Shown here in pieces: positions 55,818 through 63,765 of a stretch of 64,000 nt of DNA. The notes below the pieces were generated by a model. That model was not told where the DNA came from. It searched no databases and saw only the letters and a program-made list of their open reading frames with translations. The stretch comes from a virus. The stretch spans positions 1 through 64,000 of IMG/VR virus record IMGVR_UViG_3300025872_000002; one strand, written 5' to 3'. The position numbers were made by a program, and so were the translations under genes. Position 1 is the first letter of the stretch, and every line of letters begins with the position of its first letter.

Positions 55818-57383
55818 TTATTTTTTGCTTTTGATCTCCTGATCGAACATCTCGACCAACAAGGTGTGGTCGCCAACCTTGCGCCCCATTGCGCTGAACA
55901 TACGCACCTCGAGCGGGCTGCTCTGGATGTGCACGACGGTTACCTTATCGCTGTCCTGTCCCTTGCGGTCAGCACGGGCGATGCACTGCAAATACATCTC
56001 AACAGACATCAATGGACCATAGAAGACCACCGTGTCGGCGGCAGTCAGTGTGATCCCGTGCGCAGTTGCCTGCGGTTGCATGACCAGCACACGCTCTTGG
56101 TCTGTCGTCTGGAAGTCGTTGATGATACGCGCACGCTTGGTCGCACTCACCCCGCCATGAATCTGTGCGTTCTTGATGCCGTGCTTGTCCAGATAGCGCG
56201 TGATCGTGTCGATGCTGGAACGAAATAGCGCGAACACAATGACCTTTCGGTCAGTCTCGTCGATGACTTCCTTCAAGACACCCAACCGCGCTGAGCAATC
56301 GAACTCGACAACCTCTTTCTCATCTGTGTACGCAGCGCCGCAAGAAATCTGCAGCAGCTTGTTAACAGCTACGCCAGCGTTCACCGCTGTGATGGTCTCG
56401 CCTGCTGCTTGGATCAGCATCTGGGACTTCAGCAGCGTGTAGTACTTCTGCTGTTGGGGAGAGAGTGGCACATCTCGCGTCACCGTCACGACCGGCGGCA
56501 GATCAAGACACTGCGCTTTGGTGAACCGGATCGCAGGCTGCAACGCTTCGTGTACGAGATCCTTGGCGTTGAACTTCGGTGCCCACTTGAACTGCGTGAT
56601 CTTGTTCATCACCTTGTCGCGCCATGCCGACATGAACTTCGGCACCCCGTTGGGATTGACAAGCTTTGCCAAGCCGTACGCATCCACAGGCGACTGTGAT
56701 GCAGGTGTGCCCGTCATCATCCACAGATACGTCTCAGGTTTGAGAATGCTTGCCAATGCCTTCCAGCGTTGCGTGCTCGGGTTCTTGTAAGCGTTCGCCT
56801 CGTCAACAATGATCAGATCAAACCGCCCATCAGCCTTGATCTCGTTTGCGATCAGGTTCAGCCCTTCATAGTTGATGATGACGAACTCGTAGTCACTCTG
56901 GACAAGCTCGACACGCCGCAGAGCTTTGGAGTGGTGGGCGATCACCGCGCTTCTATGCAGGATGGATTGGTGGATGTCATTCATCCACGCGCTTTGCATG
57001 ATCGAGAGCGGGCACAGCACCAGCACACGGCGCACTTGCCTTGACTGCATTAGATAGTCCGCCGCCCACAGTGCCGAGAGCGTCTTGCCGGTGCCCGGCT
57101 CATTGAACACAAACGCACGGCGATGTAGCGTTAAGAAAGCTGCGGTATCAATTTGGTGCGCCATTGGCGTATAGCGCCCGGGCCAGTCATACTTCTTGCG
57201 AATTGGGGATGGCGCATGCTTGACGCCCAGATTCTTGAGCACCCGCATCTCATCCAGCCCCCAGTACACGGCGACGGTGTAGCCGTTTGGGCCTTGCTCA
57301 ACGATCTTGCTCTTGGGGATGACCGTGTACTTCGCAGGATTGCGAGTACGGATCAGTACTGCGCGGTTGTCCACTATCTCCAT
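55818..57383 (-). CDS. SNF2/DEAD-type helicase, 521 aa
   Basis: Walker A EPGTGKTLSAL (K100), motif II as DEAN (194-197) in LIIVDEANAYKN, motif III MTGTPASQ, and the C-terminal motifs IHGGVSATKRARIINDFQ and YLQCIARADRKGQD show a two-domain superfamily 2 ATPase of SNF2 type, as widely found in phage replication loci. The fourth residue of DExx box is Asn rather than His. It begins 1 base from the HNH gene stop. Confidence 0.9.
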   Translation of the reverse strand: MEIVDNRAVLIRTRNPAKYTVIPKSKIVEQGPNGYTVAVYWGLDEMRVLKNLGVKHAPSPIRKKYDWPGRYTPMAHQIDTAAFLTLHRRAFVFNEPGTGKTLSALWAADYLMQSRQVRRVLVLCPLSIMQSAWMNDIHQSILHRSAVIAHHSKALRRVELVQSDYEFVIINYEGLNLIANEIKADGRFDLIIVDEANAYKNPSTQRWKALASILKPETYLWMMTGTPASQSPVDAYGLAKLVNPNGVPKFMSAWRDKVMNKITQFKWAPKFNAKDLVHEALQPAIRFTKAQCLDLPPVVTVTRDVPLSPQQQKYYTLLKSQMLIQAAGETITAVNAGVAVNKLLQISCGAAYTDEKEVVEFDCSARLGVLKEVIDETDRKVIVFALFRSSIDTITRYLDKHGIKNAQIHGGVSATKRARIINDFQTTDQERVLVMQPQATAHGITLTAADTVVFYGPLMSVEMYLQCIARADRKGQDSDKVTVVHIQSSPLEVRMFSAMGRKVGDHTLLVEMFDQEIKSKK

Positions 57384-57384
57384 A

Positions 57385-57624
57385 TCAATGTCCGTTGTCT
57401 GATTGATTGCTGCGCTTGCTACGCAGTCGCAGGTTGCCCTTCACACTCTTGCCGCCAGCCCTGAGTGGCTTGACGTGATCGATGTCTTTACCGTCTCGTG
57501 CAACACCCTCCTTGTCATACATGCGACGAGCGCGTTGGCGCTCAATCTGGTCCCTCGTTTCGCCGCTGGCTTTCTGAAGCTTGTAGGCGTGTTTGTAGTT
57601 GCGCTTGCCGTTTACTTGAGTCAT
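57385..57624 (-). CDS. HNH endonuclease-like protein, 79 aa
   Basis: The core D-G-K-D-I-D-H-V-K-P-L-R-A-G-G (residues about 44-58) followed by GNLRLRSKRSNQSDNG is a short HNH/HNN-type nuclease motif (the D-H and the later N-L-R). Its basic N-terminus (NGKRNYKHAYKLQ) suits DNA binding. ATG 57624 overlaps the previous stop by ATGA, which fixes the start. A role in recombination or genome processing is likely. Confidence 0.75.
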   Translation of the reverse strand: MTQVNGKRNYKHAYKLQKASGETRDQIERQRARRMYDKEGVARDGKDIDHVKPLRAGGKSVKGNLRLRSKRSNQSDNGH

Positions 57625-58298
57625 GACAGATGCTCCGGATGAAATTCGCAGGTCTTGACGGGGCACCACCGACATAGCGGTGATGAGCTTGGGTTCCATA
57701 CATCGTGCTCGAAGCTTGCTTTGATACGTCCGATCCGTTCACGGTACTTGGTCCATGCAGCATCCGCTTGGTCACGCATCATCTGCATCTTCACCATGTC
57801 GTCTTTCACAATGAAGAGCAGCGCTGAGTTGACCTTGCGGATATGCGGGAAGTGCTGGAACACCATGAGTGACATCAGCACGAGCTGATCGCGATCCGGG
57901 TAACGGTTGTTGCCCGTCTTCCAGTCGCCTACCCATGCCGTCAGATTGTCGTCGTCGATGATCAGAATGTCGGCGATGCCGCGCACCCATACTTGTGGTG
58001 CATCCCAAGCGCACGTCACAAGACGCTCATCTAACGCCATCTCATACTCGGCAAACTTTCGTCCGGGTTTCGACAGCATGGCGTCCACCACCGGCTGAAA
58101 CTGCGCGTAGATCGCCGGGAGCGGTTTGCTGTCTCGAATGTAGAACTCAATCGCTTCGTGAACCTGTGTGCCGTAGCGCGTGGCATCGGTCTCCTGAAAC
58201 GGATAGTTCTTCAGTACCTTGACTTGCTGGTACCTACGCGCACAGCCCTCGTAGTCTTTCAGAGAGCTGTGCGACCACCGGACGATTGCTGGTTTCAT
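57621..58298 (-). CDS. Cas4/RecB-like PD-(D/E)XK nuclease with Fe-S cysteines, 225 aa
   Basis: WSHSSLKDYEGCARRYQQ (C19) starts the nuclease; GTQVHEAIE carries the motif-I His; RGIADILIIDDDN and VGDWKTG supply the metal-binding Asp and Lys. The C-terminus C-R-W-C-P-V-K-T-C (C209, C212, C217) together with C19 forms the 4Fe-4S cage typical of Cas4/AddB-type enzymes. No CRISPR array or other cas gene is nearby, so it serves phage recombination rather than a CRISPR system. Confidence 0.85.
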   Translation of the reverse strand: MKPAIVRWSHSSLKDYEGCARRYQQVKVLKNYPFQETDATRYGTQVHEAIEFYIRDSKPLPAIYAQFQPVVDAMLSKPGRKFAEYEMALDERLVTCAWDAPQVWVRGIADILIIDDDNLTAWVGDWKTGNNRYPDRDQLVLMSLMVFQHFPHIRKVNSALLFIVKDDMVKMQMMRDQADAAWTKYRERIGRIKASFEHDVWNPSSSPLCRWCPVKTCEFHPEHLS

Positions 58299-58585
58299 AG
58301 TTTGGCGGTGTTGATGGCGCGGTTGAGCAGCGTGGAGAACTTGGTCACGAACTGCTCGTTGCGGTAAAGCGGATGGTCCATCTCGTACAAGATGGCGTGG
58401 GTCAGCTCATGCCAGAAAGTCTCCTGCATCTTTGAAGATGACACTGGTCGCTCGCGGGCAGTGGTGTGGATGTGGATTACACCGGGCGTGTAATCGATGT
58501 AGCCATATGCACGCTTGAAGCGCTGGGGCTTGCCGGTGTGGATGAAGTACTTCTTGCGATTGACGACAACGCTCTTGGGGATCAT
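58295..58585 (-). CDS. SprT/ImmA-like zinc metallopeptidase-like protein, 96 aa
   Basis: HELTH at 59-63 in TFWHELTHAILYEMDHP is an HExxH zinc motif, after a short beta N-terminus (YGYIDYTPGVIHIHTTARER). Short metallopeptidases of this type are common in phages beside DNA replication genes. A third ligand could be the Glu or His beyond residue 65. The target is unknown. It is coupled (ATGA) to the nuclease gene. Confidence 0.7.
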   Translation of the reverse strand: MIPKSVVVNRKKYFIHTGKPQRFKRAYGYIDYTPGVIHIHTTARERPVSSSKMQETFWHELTHAILYEMDHPLYRNEQFVTKFSTLLNRAINTAKL

Positions 58586-58594
58586 GTACAGCTC

Positions 58595-60577
58595 CTACTG
58601 TTTAGCCAAACCATATCTACGGTGAACACCACCGTCAGCGGCCAGAGGTATCCCCGGCATGTATGAAGGCTCGAGCGTCATCTGCTCGAGCATCCACTCC
58701 AACGCAGGTGACGCCTCTGAATCAGGTGCCACCGCAATGCACTCGTCATGAACGGTACCGACCACGGGGTAGCGTTTTGCTATCCGTAGCATCCCGTCCG
58801 TCATCACGACCCGGGCGGTTCCTTGCACGACGTTGTTCGTAACCTTGCCTGCGTACAGCTTGGTGGCGTCTGGACCGTATACCCACGATCTCCCACCGTC
58901 TGCCGTTTTCTCGATTCGCAGGTTAGGATACCTAATACTCATGCCGTTGGGAAGCACAATCTCTTCCTTCCTGAACGTCAGGCATTTGTAGTTGTACTCC
59001 TCGCCTTCTGCCAAGCTGCGTTCGATCAGCCCCCCGCACATCTCCCAGAAGCCGACCACGGGGTAGGCGGTAGACCGGTAGATGTCGATGATCTTCTTCG
59101 CAGCCACGCAGTGCACAACCAACTCCTGTGCGGTGCAGGTGTGCGGGATCTGCTGCATGCGGGACATGTAGTCTGGGTTGTCGAGGAAGCGTTGCAGGCT
59201 GTCGCCGGTGACGCCTAACTGCTTGGCGAACGCCTTGTCGTAGCGTACGGGAGGTGCGCCCAGAAAGCCCACCAGAAGCTGCGCTGCGAACGACGCCCAC
59301 CCTAGCTGATACCCGCAGCCCAGCAGCGCCGACTTGGCAGACTGCCTGAGATCAGGATGACTCTCTTTAGACAGCCCGGGGATGTTGAACATCTGCGCAC
59401 CAAACTGTGCGTATGGGTCGCCCTTGGCCTTGAAGATGTTGAGCATCTCTTCGTAGTCAGCCAGCCATGCCAGCACTCGAGGCTCGATCTGAGACAGGTC
59501 AGCGACCACCAATTGGTGGTTCTCCGGAGCCATGATCGCCTTACGCAGGAAGCTCCCACGTTTAAGGTTCTGCATGTTGATGGCGCTGCCCTTGCTGGCT
59601 GTCCACCGTCCGGTGCTTGCCCCGTAGTAGCTTAGCGGCACCGGCAGTGCGCCTCGAAAAGCGATGTCCAGAAACCGTTGCGCTCGAGTCCGCTCCGTCG
59701 TCGACTTGACGCGTAGCCTTGCCTCACACAGAAGCGCCACTTCTTCTCGTTCGCCGTTGAGCAGCGCTTGGAACAGTGCGTCGTTCTTTGCCAAGGCGTA
59801 GGTCGGCTTGCCCGTGGTCTTGCTCTTCTTCATCGGCGGCTCGCACCCCATCGACACCAGAAGCTCAGCGAACTGCGGGTTGCTTGCCAACGCTGTTTCC
59901 TCGACGCCCAATCTTGCAAGCAGCCCGTCACGAGTTTCCTTCTCTTCCAAGATGGCATGCGCGAGCATGTTTTTGTCTAGCTCCAATAACGGGCGGGTGT
60001 ACATGCGCAACGTCATGTCGATGAGCTTTAGCTCCTTGACCGGGTACCCGGTCAGCAAGCGTTTGAATATCTCTTCGCAGAGATACGTGTCATGTGCGCA
60101 GTACTCTGCAAGCTCCGCCTCAACCTCAGGCGCAAGCGCATCCAGCATGCCGTCGGTGCTGTACACGGCGTTGCCCTTTGGCGGTAGCTGGAAAGCTTCA
60201 GCCAGCTTGCCTAAGCTGTTGCCTACCTCGATTCCGCGCAGTGCGCGGGCCATCGACAAGGTGTCGAAGATGTGGCACGGGTTGGCACCGTATATCCAAG
60301 ACAGGATCGTCACATCGAACTGTGCATTGTGGGCGAGCACCGCAGTGCGGGACCAATCAATACTGTTCGCCCAACCTTGAATCTCGTCCCGGCTTAGCCA
60401 CTCGGCAGCGCCCTCCGCACCGACAGGCTTCCAGCACAGCCCCCACGCCTTGAAGCGCGGGTCACGCACGTACTCCTCGGTCGTCATCTTCGACAACGTG
60501 TAGGTCTTCTTGCACCACGCCGTCTCGAAGTCCAGCACAATGATCTGATCGAACGGGCGTTTAGTTGTAGCTGCCAC
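58595..60577 (-). CDS. DNA polymerase family A with 3'-5' exonuclease, 660 aa
   Basis: The exonuclease has IIVLDFETAW (D-x-E), VLAHNAQFDVTIL and EYCAHDTYL. The polymerase part shows motif A VVADLSQIEPRVLAWLA, motif B RQSAKSALLGCGYQLG and motif C GTVHDECIAV, all catalytic residues being present. It is the replicative enzyme. The start is GTG 60577, preceded by AGAGGGAGCG; a longer frame (60673) lacks a ribosome site. Length matches T7-type polymerases. Confidence 0.92.
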   Translation of the reverse strand: MAATTKRPFDQIIVLDFETAWCKKTYTLSKMTTEEYVRDPRFKAWGLCWKPVGAEGAAEWLSRDEIQGWANSIDWSRTAVLAHNAQFDVTILSWIYGANPCHIFDTLSMARALRGIEVGNSLGKLAEAFQLPPKGNAVYSTDGMLDALAPEVEAELAEYCAHDTYLCEEIFKRLLTGYPVKELKLIDMTLRMYTRPLLELDKNMLAHAILEEKETRDGLLARLGVEETALASNPQFAELLVSMGCEPPMKKSKTTGKPTYALAKNDALFQALLNGEREEVALLCEARLRVKSTTERTRAQRFLDIAFRGALPVPLSYYGASTGRWTASKGSAINMQNLKRGSFLRKAIMAPENHQLVVADLSQIEPRVLAWLADYEEMLNIFKAKGDPYAQFGAQMFNIPGLSKESHPDLRQSAKSALLGCGYQLGWASFAAQLLVGFLGAPPVRYDKAFAKQLGVTGDSLQRFLDNPDYMSRMQQIPHTCTAQELVVHCVAAKKIIDIYRSTAYPVVGFWEMCGGLIERSLAEGEEYNYKCLTFRKEEIVLPNGMSIRYPNLRIEKTADGGRSWVYGPDATKLYAGKVTNNVVQGTARVVMTDGMLRIAKRYPVVGTVHDECIAVAPDSEASPALEWMLEQMTLEPSYMPGIPLAADGGVHRRYGLAKQ

Positions 60578-60854
60578 GGTCAGGCGCTCCCTCTTTAATG
60601 TCTTCGGCGACTTTGTTGTATGCCATCTCAAGTATTTCGTAGGCGTCGTCCATGTCAGCGTTGAGCGCCGCAATGTTGAGCACCGACTCGTTGTCCACGA
60701 ACGTGTCTTTCTTTACGATGAGTATCGCGCTCAGGTTCGAGTCTTCTTTGCAGCAGTCCACAAATAGGCTCAGCGCATTCAGGAATACGAAGCGTCGGCT
60801 CAGCGGCATGCTGTCCAGCATCTCTACAAACTGCTCATACGTCCCTCTGTCCAT
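60561..60854 (-). CDS. hypothetical small acidic protein, 97 aa
   Basis: MDRGTYEQFVEMLDSMPLSR starts the chain; the rest is helical and acidic (ALNADMDDAYEILEMAYNKV, AEDIKEGAPDRG). It overlaps the polymerase start by 17 bases and the VRR-NUC gene stop by 20 bases, a typical replication-region coupling. The role is unknown. Confidence 0.7.
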   Translation of the reverse strand: MDRGTYEQFVEMLDSMPLSRRFVFLNALSLFVDCCKEDSNLSAILIVKKDTFVDNESVLNIAALNADMDDAYEILEMAYNKVAEDIKEGAPDRGSYN

Positions 60855-61131
60855 TTAAGAACTCCTCTAGTTGATTAAGGTTAGTCTCGTTGATCACAAA
60901 CGTAGTGCCGCCAGCGGCACGGATGTCAGCTAAGTGCTTTTCTTGTAGTGCGGTGGTCTGCCCCTTTCCGGCTTTTGCCTCAATGCCAATGAAGTGCCCA
61001 TCGTGACAAACAAGGAAGTCCGGGACGCCGCTGTTGCCGTAGCCTGTGCCAATCGGCATGGCGTAGTACGTCCTTGTCGTGTCCAAGATTTTACGTATAT
61101 GTTTCTTAACTGTCGCTTCGGGAGTTGCCAT
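60835..61131 (-). CDS. VRR-NUC domain nuclease, 98 aa
   Basis: The family signature is complete: TYYAMPIGTGYGNSGVPDFL, HFIGIEAKAGKGQTTALQEK and HLADIRAAGG, with the PD...E-x-K catalytic residues. Stand-alone VRR-NUC proteins are structure-specific nucleases often found with phage helicases; it may act with the SNF2 helicase. ATG 61131 follows AAGGATTTTGCA. Confidence 0.88.
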   Translation of the reverse strand: MATPEATVKKHIRKILDTTRTYYAMPIGTGYGNSGVPDFLVCHDGHFIGIEAKAGKGQTTALQEKHLADIRAAGGTTFVINETNLNQLEEFLNGQRDV

Positions 61132-61285
61132 TGCAAAATCCTTGTGTTGGGTAGGGGGGAAATGTAGATTCCGCGCCCCCCTGATTCGCGGTGAGGAGAT
61201 GCAGTGTGCGGACAACTTACACTGCTCAGCAAAGGCCCACATCTACAAGGCGGGCACCCCTCTGCTGGTACATGCCCAATGGGCA
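61132..61285. other. 154-base gap between VRR-NUC and DUF3310 genes
   Basis: A near-palindrome ATGCCCAATGGGCAT lies at 61271-61285, immediately before the DUF3310 stop. An ATG at 61286 (overlapping that stop as TAATG) opens an unrelated frame (MPIGHVPAEGCPPCRCG) running into VRR-NUC in another frame; this is judged more likely untranslated. No promoter or terminator is clear. Confidence 0.35.
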
Positions 61286-61522
61286 TTAACGCTGTACTGA
61301 CAGCACCTCGATCAGTTTCTGTGTGTAGTGTGCTGCTTTCTTGATCTCTTGCAAAGCTTCATCCTTGGCCCCCATCCGCATGAGGTACTTGAGTGCGTTG
61401 CCCCGGTAGAAGCCGATCTGTTGTTCGACCGGCCATGTGTCCACCACATCCCAAGGCTGAACGCGAAGTGTCTTGTAGTGCGAACCGCCGACTTGTATGT
61501 CACGTGCTGATGTCGAGTCCAC
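61286..61522 (-). CDS. DUF3310 protein (T7 gp1.7-like family), 78 aa
   Basis: The protein is a complete DUF3310: VGGSHYKTLRVQPWDVVDTW, then QQIGFYRGNALKYLMRMGAK and DEALQEIKKAAHYTQKLI. T7 gp1.7, a nucleotide kinase, contains this domain. The start is GTG 61522 (GGGAGAGAAAAC before it), overlapping the stop of the next gene upstream by 23 bases. Confidence 0.85.
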   Translation of the reverse strand: MDSTSARDIQVGGSHYKTLRVQPWDVVDTWPVEQQIGFYRGNALKYLMRMGAKDEALQEIKKAAHYTQKLIEVLSVQR

Positions 61523-61805
61523 GTTTTCTCTCCCGGTAGCGTTTCATGATTTCGGAACGTGTCGTGCGGCGACGAGGTAGATCTTCGCCTTTTCCCAGCG
61601 CATACACTGGGATGCAATCCCGACCTAAGTTGTCCTGTTGCCACTGCGTGATGTGCACAACGCCTTGCTGTCGTAGTTCGCGAAGCCATGACTGGGCAGT
61701 CACAAGATGCACCTCTGCTTCGCTTGCTAGCCGTGCTGCCGTCGTCGGGCCGTTGTGCAGCACCGCAATGGTCTTAGCCATCTTGATGTGATTGATCTTC
61801 CTCAA
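61500..61805 (-). CDS. winged-helix DNA-binding-like protein, 101 aa
   Basis: TIAVLHNGPTTAARLASEAE, VHLVTAQSWLRELRQQGVVH and ITQWQQDNLGRDCIPVYALG form a classical wHTH with wing. The C-terminus is basic (PRRRTTRSEIMKRYRERKRG). A TTG start at 61805 with GGAGGAG 8 bases upstream, overlapping the upstream TGA, is better than the ATG at 61781. It may be a regulator of the replication operon. Confidence 0.65.
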   Translation of the reverse strand: MRKINHIKMAKTIAVLHNGPTTAARLASEAEVHLVTAQSWLRELRQQGVVHITQWQQDNLGRDCIPVYALGKGEDLPRRRTTRSEIMKRYRERKRGLDIST

Positions 61806-61975
61806 AGCCGAGTCTCCTCCGCTTGAATGCGGACGGTCTGCACAAGGAGTCGCATTTGTGCGATCAGGTCTGGCCCCATGTCAACGGCATCTGCCCACTT
61901 CCGCTCGATCAGGAGTTGTTCGTAGTCTTTCAACATGTGTCGCAGCGTAAGCAGTGGGTTTGCGTAGTCGTTCAT
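61802..61975 (-). CDS. hypothetical small protein, 57 aa
   Basis: ATG 61975 overlaps the preceding stop by ATGA. MNDYANPLLTLRHMLKDYEQ, LLIERKWADAVDMGPDLIAQ and MRLLVQTVRIQAEETRL form two to three helices. No family is recognised. Confidence 0.7.
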   Translation of the reverse strand: MNDYANPLLTLRHMLKDYEQLLIERKWADAVDMGPDLIAQMRLLVQTVRIQAEETRL

Positions 61976-62316
61976 AGGTTGTCCTCGTTGTATAGGGTGC
62001 TCTTCCACATCGTGACGACGGGCATGTGATTGTGACTTTGTGTGGGTACGACGTACTTGATGGGGGAGATCCAGCCCATCAGCTTTAGCGCTCGTACGCC
62101 TGAGACCCACACGTTGGGGTGCAGTTCCTTGGGGCGAGTGAGTCCGCGCACCCTACAGTTTGCTCGAAACTCATCGCCGAGAACAAGCGGTTTTGACGTC
62201 AGCAACTCTTTAGCCAGCTCAAGATAGCCTTCTACGAACTCAGGGCTGGTGTTGTACGCCTTGGCCCAGCACTTCTGAGCCAGTTCATAGGCGTTGTCCA
62301 TACGGTCGTCTACCAT
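61972..62316 (-). CDS. conserved hypothetical protein, 114 aa
   Basis: ATAGGAGAAGCAAA precedes ATG 62316. ELAQKCWAKAYNTSPEFVEG, FRANCRVRGLTRPKELHPNV and WVSGVRALKLMGWISPI are typical of a small replication-region protein known from several phages, with no assigned role. It may bind DNA through the conserved basic central segment (inference). Confidence 0.7.
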   Translation of the reverse strand: MVDDRMDNAYELAQKCWAKAYNTSPEFVEGYLELAKELLTSKPLVLGDEFRANCRVRGLTRPKELHPNVWVSGVRALKLMGWISPIKYVVPTQSHNHMPVVTMWKSTLYNEDNL

Positions 62317-62331
62317 TTTGCTTCTCCTATG

Positions 62332-62655
62332 TCAGTCATCATATCCGCGAACGTGTGGGTAGCTCGTTGTCCACGTGCTTGTCGGCCCGATGACTGGGGG
62401 TTTGTTGGGGGTGGGTTCGCTTGGCTGTACGTTATCAACGTCTTTGGAAACGGCCACTCTACGGCAGTCCCACTTCCAGACGTTTTGATTGTTTGGGGAA
62501 GTTTTTTCGCTGATGATTTTCCCTTCATTGACTAACTCCCGCATCGCAGAGTTAACAGCTGTCCGCCCCACTAAAAAGTAGTTAGACAGTGCTTTGGTTG
62601 TGACGCCACCTTTTCGTCCTCGCATGTGGCGCTCTATTTTTTCTTTTACGGTCAT
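62332..62655 (-). CDS. winged-helix DNA-binding-like protein, 107 aa
   Basis: MTVKEKIERHMRGRKGGVTT, KALSNYFLVGRTAVNSAMRE and LVNEGKIISEKTSPNNQNVW give a wHTH/LexA-type fold. The second half is Pro-rich and disordered. It is the second wHTH of the arm, suggesting local transcription control. A shorter frame on the same strand (62310-62528) is a shadow. Confidence 0.7.
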   Translation of the reverse strand: MTVKEKIERHMRGRKGGVTTKALSNYFLVGRTAVNSAMRELVNEGKIISEKTSPNNQNVWKWDCRRVAVSKDVDNVQPSEPTPNKPPVIGPTSTWTTSYPHVRGYDD

Positions 62656-62660
62656 GAAAC

Positions 62661-62873
62661 TTATCCCAGTGAATTAAGAAACTTGTCCAGCTTGTCGTGC
62701 AACTCTTTCCGGGCTAGCTCGCCCATCGTGCTCGTGAGCATCTGCGTCTTTGAGTACCGCTTGAGAATGACCTCGTTGGTATTGGCTAAGTGTTCTTTTA
62801 GGTCTGCCCCCGCTTCAAGATTGAATTCTTTGTCGGTCACGATCAGTCGGTACAGCTCTTTTTGTACGCTCAT
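62661..62873 (-). CDS. hypothetical helical protein, 70 aa
   Basis: ATG 62873 is preceded by AGGAGAAGAACAC (the repeated junction). MSVQKELYRLIVTDKEFNLE, AGADLKEHLANTNEVILKRY and TMGELARKELHDKLDKFLNS are helical. The role is unknown. Confidence 0.65.
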   Translation of the reverse strand: MSVQKELYRLIVTDKEFNLEAGADLKEHLANTNEVILKRYSKTQMLTSTMGELARKELHDKLDKFLNSLG

Positions 62874-63085
62874 GTGTTCTTCTCCTGTGCCGCTTCATGC
62901 CCTTCCATGAACCCGTCATGCCACGCTTTGTCCCATGCGATGCACCACAACTCATAAGAGCCATCGAGCGGGAACCTGAACTCTGTTTTGTTTTTCATGT
63001 ATGCCTTGACATCCTTGCGCTTGATGAACGCCTCCCATGCCTTGTCACGGGCGCGATTGTTGATTGGGATGTTGTCTAGTTTCAT
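62870..63085 (-). CDS. hypothetical protein, 71 aa
   Basis: MKLDNIPINNRARDKAWEAF, IKRKDVKAYMKNKTEFRFPL and YELWCIAWDKAWHDGFMEGH make up the chain, which ends in AAQEKNT, read from the repeated junction. The A-W-D-x-x-W-x-x-G-x-x-x-G-H pattern resembles other small phage proteins. Overlaps both neighbours by ATGA. Confidence 0.65.
   Translation of the reverse strand: MKLDNIPINNRARDKAWEAFIKRKDVKAYMKNKTEFRFPLDGSYELWCIAWDKAWHDGFMEGHEAAQEKNT
62871..62885 (-). repeat. coupling junction repeat, copy 1
   Basis: On the minus strand GGAGAAGAACACATG: ribosome site, C-terminal codons of one gene and the start of the next in one unit. Confidence 0.7.
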
Positions 63086-63255
63086 GTGTTCTTCTCTTTC
63101 TCGTCTATTGGTTGCATAGCTTTGCTCAGCATCTGGTCGTGCTGTCGCTTCATTTCTTTTATCGTTTCGAGAATTTCCTCGATCTGCTTAATCGTGTACT
63201 CGCCTTCAGGCAGGTGGAATCTCGCCATTCTGTAGGTTTTGATTTCTTCGGTCAT
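63082..63255 (-). CDS. hypothetical small coiled-coil protein, 57 aa
   Basis: From ATG 63255 to TGA at 63082-63084 the frame encodes MTEEIKTYRMARFHLPEGEY, then a helix (IEEILETIKEMKRQHDQML) and the tail DEKEKNT. Its start is inside the repeated junction and its stop overlaps the next gene's ATG. The function is unknown. Confidence 0.6.
   Translation of the reverse strand: MTEEIKTYRMARFHLPEGEYTIKQIEEILETIKEMKRQHDQMLSKAMQPIDEKEKNT
63083..63097 (-). repeat. coupling junction repeat, copy 2
   Basis: The minus-strand sequence is AGAGAAGAACACATG, one base different from copy 1, at the 63082/63085 gene junction. Confidence 0.7.
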
Positions 63256-63482
63256 GTGTTCTTCTCCTTCAGCTTTGCTTCGACCGCAAGCGCCAATTCC
63301 TCGTAGTTGTAGTTTTTGCTGTGAATAATCTGGTATTCCTCATCCGTCAGCCCGACCCATTGGCGCGGTTCAAGCCTAGGCCAGACTTCGAACAAGTTAT
63401 TAAACTTTATTTTGCGATCGTTGATCTCTCGTTGCGTGAACCCGGCGATGAGTAGTACGGCGTTTTGTTTTTCATTGATCAC
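63252..63482 (-). CDS. hypothetical protein with 'WVGLTDEEY' motif, 76 aa
   Basis: MINEKQNAVLLIAGFTQREI is followed by RLEPRQWVGLTDEEYQIIHS and a tail AVEAKLKEKNT. The W-V-x-L-T-x-E-E segment and the tail recur in 63755-63991. The start is GTG 63482 with GGGGGAG before it. Small phage proteins with this W-V-G-L-T-D-E-E motif are common and uncharacterised. Confidence 0.65.
   Translation of the reverse strand: MINEKQNAVLLIAGFTQREINDRKIKFNNLFEVWPRLEPRQWVGLTDEEYQIIHSKNYNYEELALAVEAKLKEKNT
63253..63285 (-). repeat. coupling junction repeat, copy 3 (extended)
   Basis: Besides GGAGAAGAACACATG this copy shares the preceding codons (for AKLKEKNT) with copy 4. Confidence 0.75.
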
Positions 63483-63765
63483 GGCTCTCCCCCTCGATAC
63501 CTAGCATCTCTGATACGTCTTCAACCTTGATGTAATCAAAATCAAACTCCCACAACGACTCTAATTTTTTTGCTGCTTCGTTCGCCTCTTCCAAGGTTTC
63601 ATGTGTTGATCGCACATTGGTCAGTCCGCGACCGGGATAGTAGGTAGACCAAGCTACCACCCAAAAAACTTTCCATTCACGCTTCACAACCTCTACCGGG
63701 TCTTTATCTACTCTGTCGTCGTAGCAGGAACATCCTCGTTCATAGCATTCTTTGCTAACCAGCAT
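63472..63765 (-). CDS. hypothetical protein, 97 aa
   Basis: ATG 63765 follows AAGGAGAAGAACA. Two Cys pairs near the N-terminus (KECYERGCSCYDD) precede EWKVFWVVAWSTYYPGRGLT and STHETLEEANEAAKKLES. The alpha/beta layout of the C-terminal half suggests a small folded domain. No family is recognised. Confidence 0.65.
   Translation of the reverse strand: MLVSKECYERGCSCYDDRVDKDPVEVVKREWKVFWVVAWSTYYPGRGLTNVRSTHETLEEANEAAKKLESLWEFDFDYIKVEDVSEMLGIEGESRDQ

Noticed and set aside
57621-58298. Cas4-like nuclease taken as evidence of a CRISPR-Cas system
   Set aside because: No repeat-spacer array and no other cas gene are present; stand-alone Cas4/RecB-like nucleases are common in phages.
60930-61286. 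118-codon minus-strand frame starting MPIGHVPAEGC, coupled (TAATG) to the DUF3310 stop
   Set aside because: Its second half is a shadow of the VRR-NUC gene in another frame and it has no Shine-Dalgarno of its own; the VRR-NUC start at 61131 has one.
62310-62528. 72-codon minus-strand frame overlapping the wHTH gene
   Set aside because: It lies inside 62332-62655, which has a convincing wHTH sequence and start; the shadow frame is low complexity.
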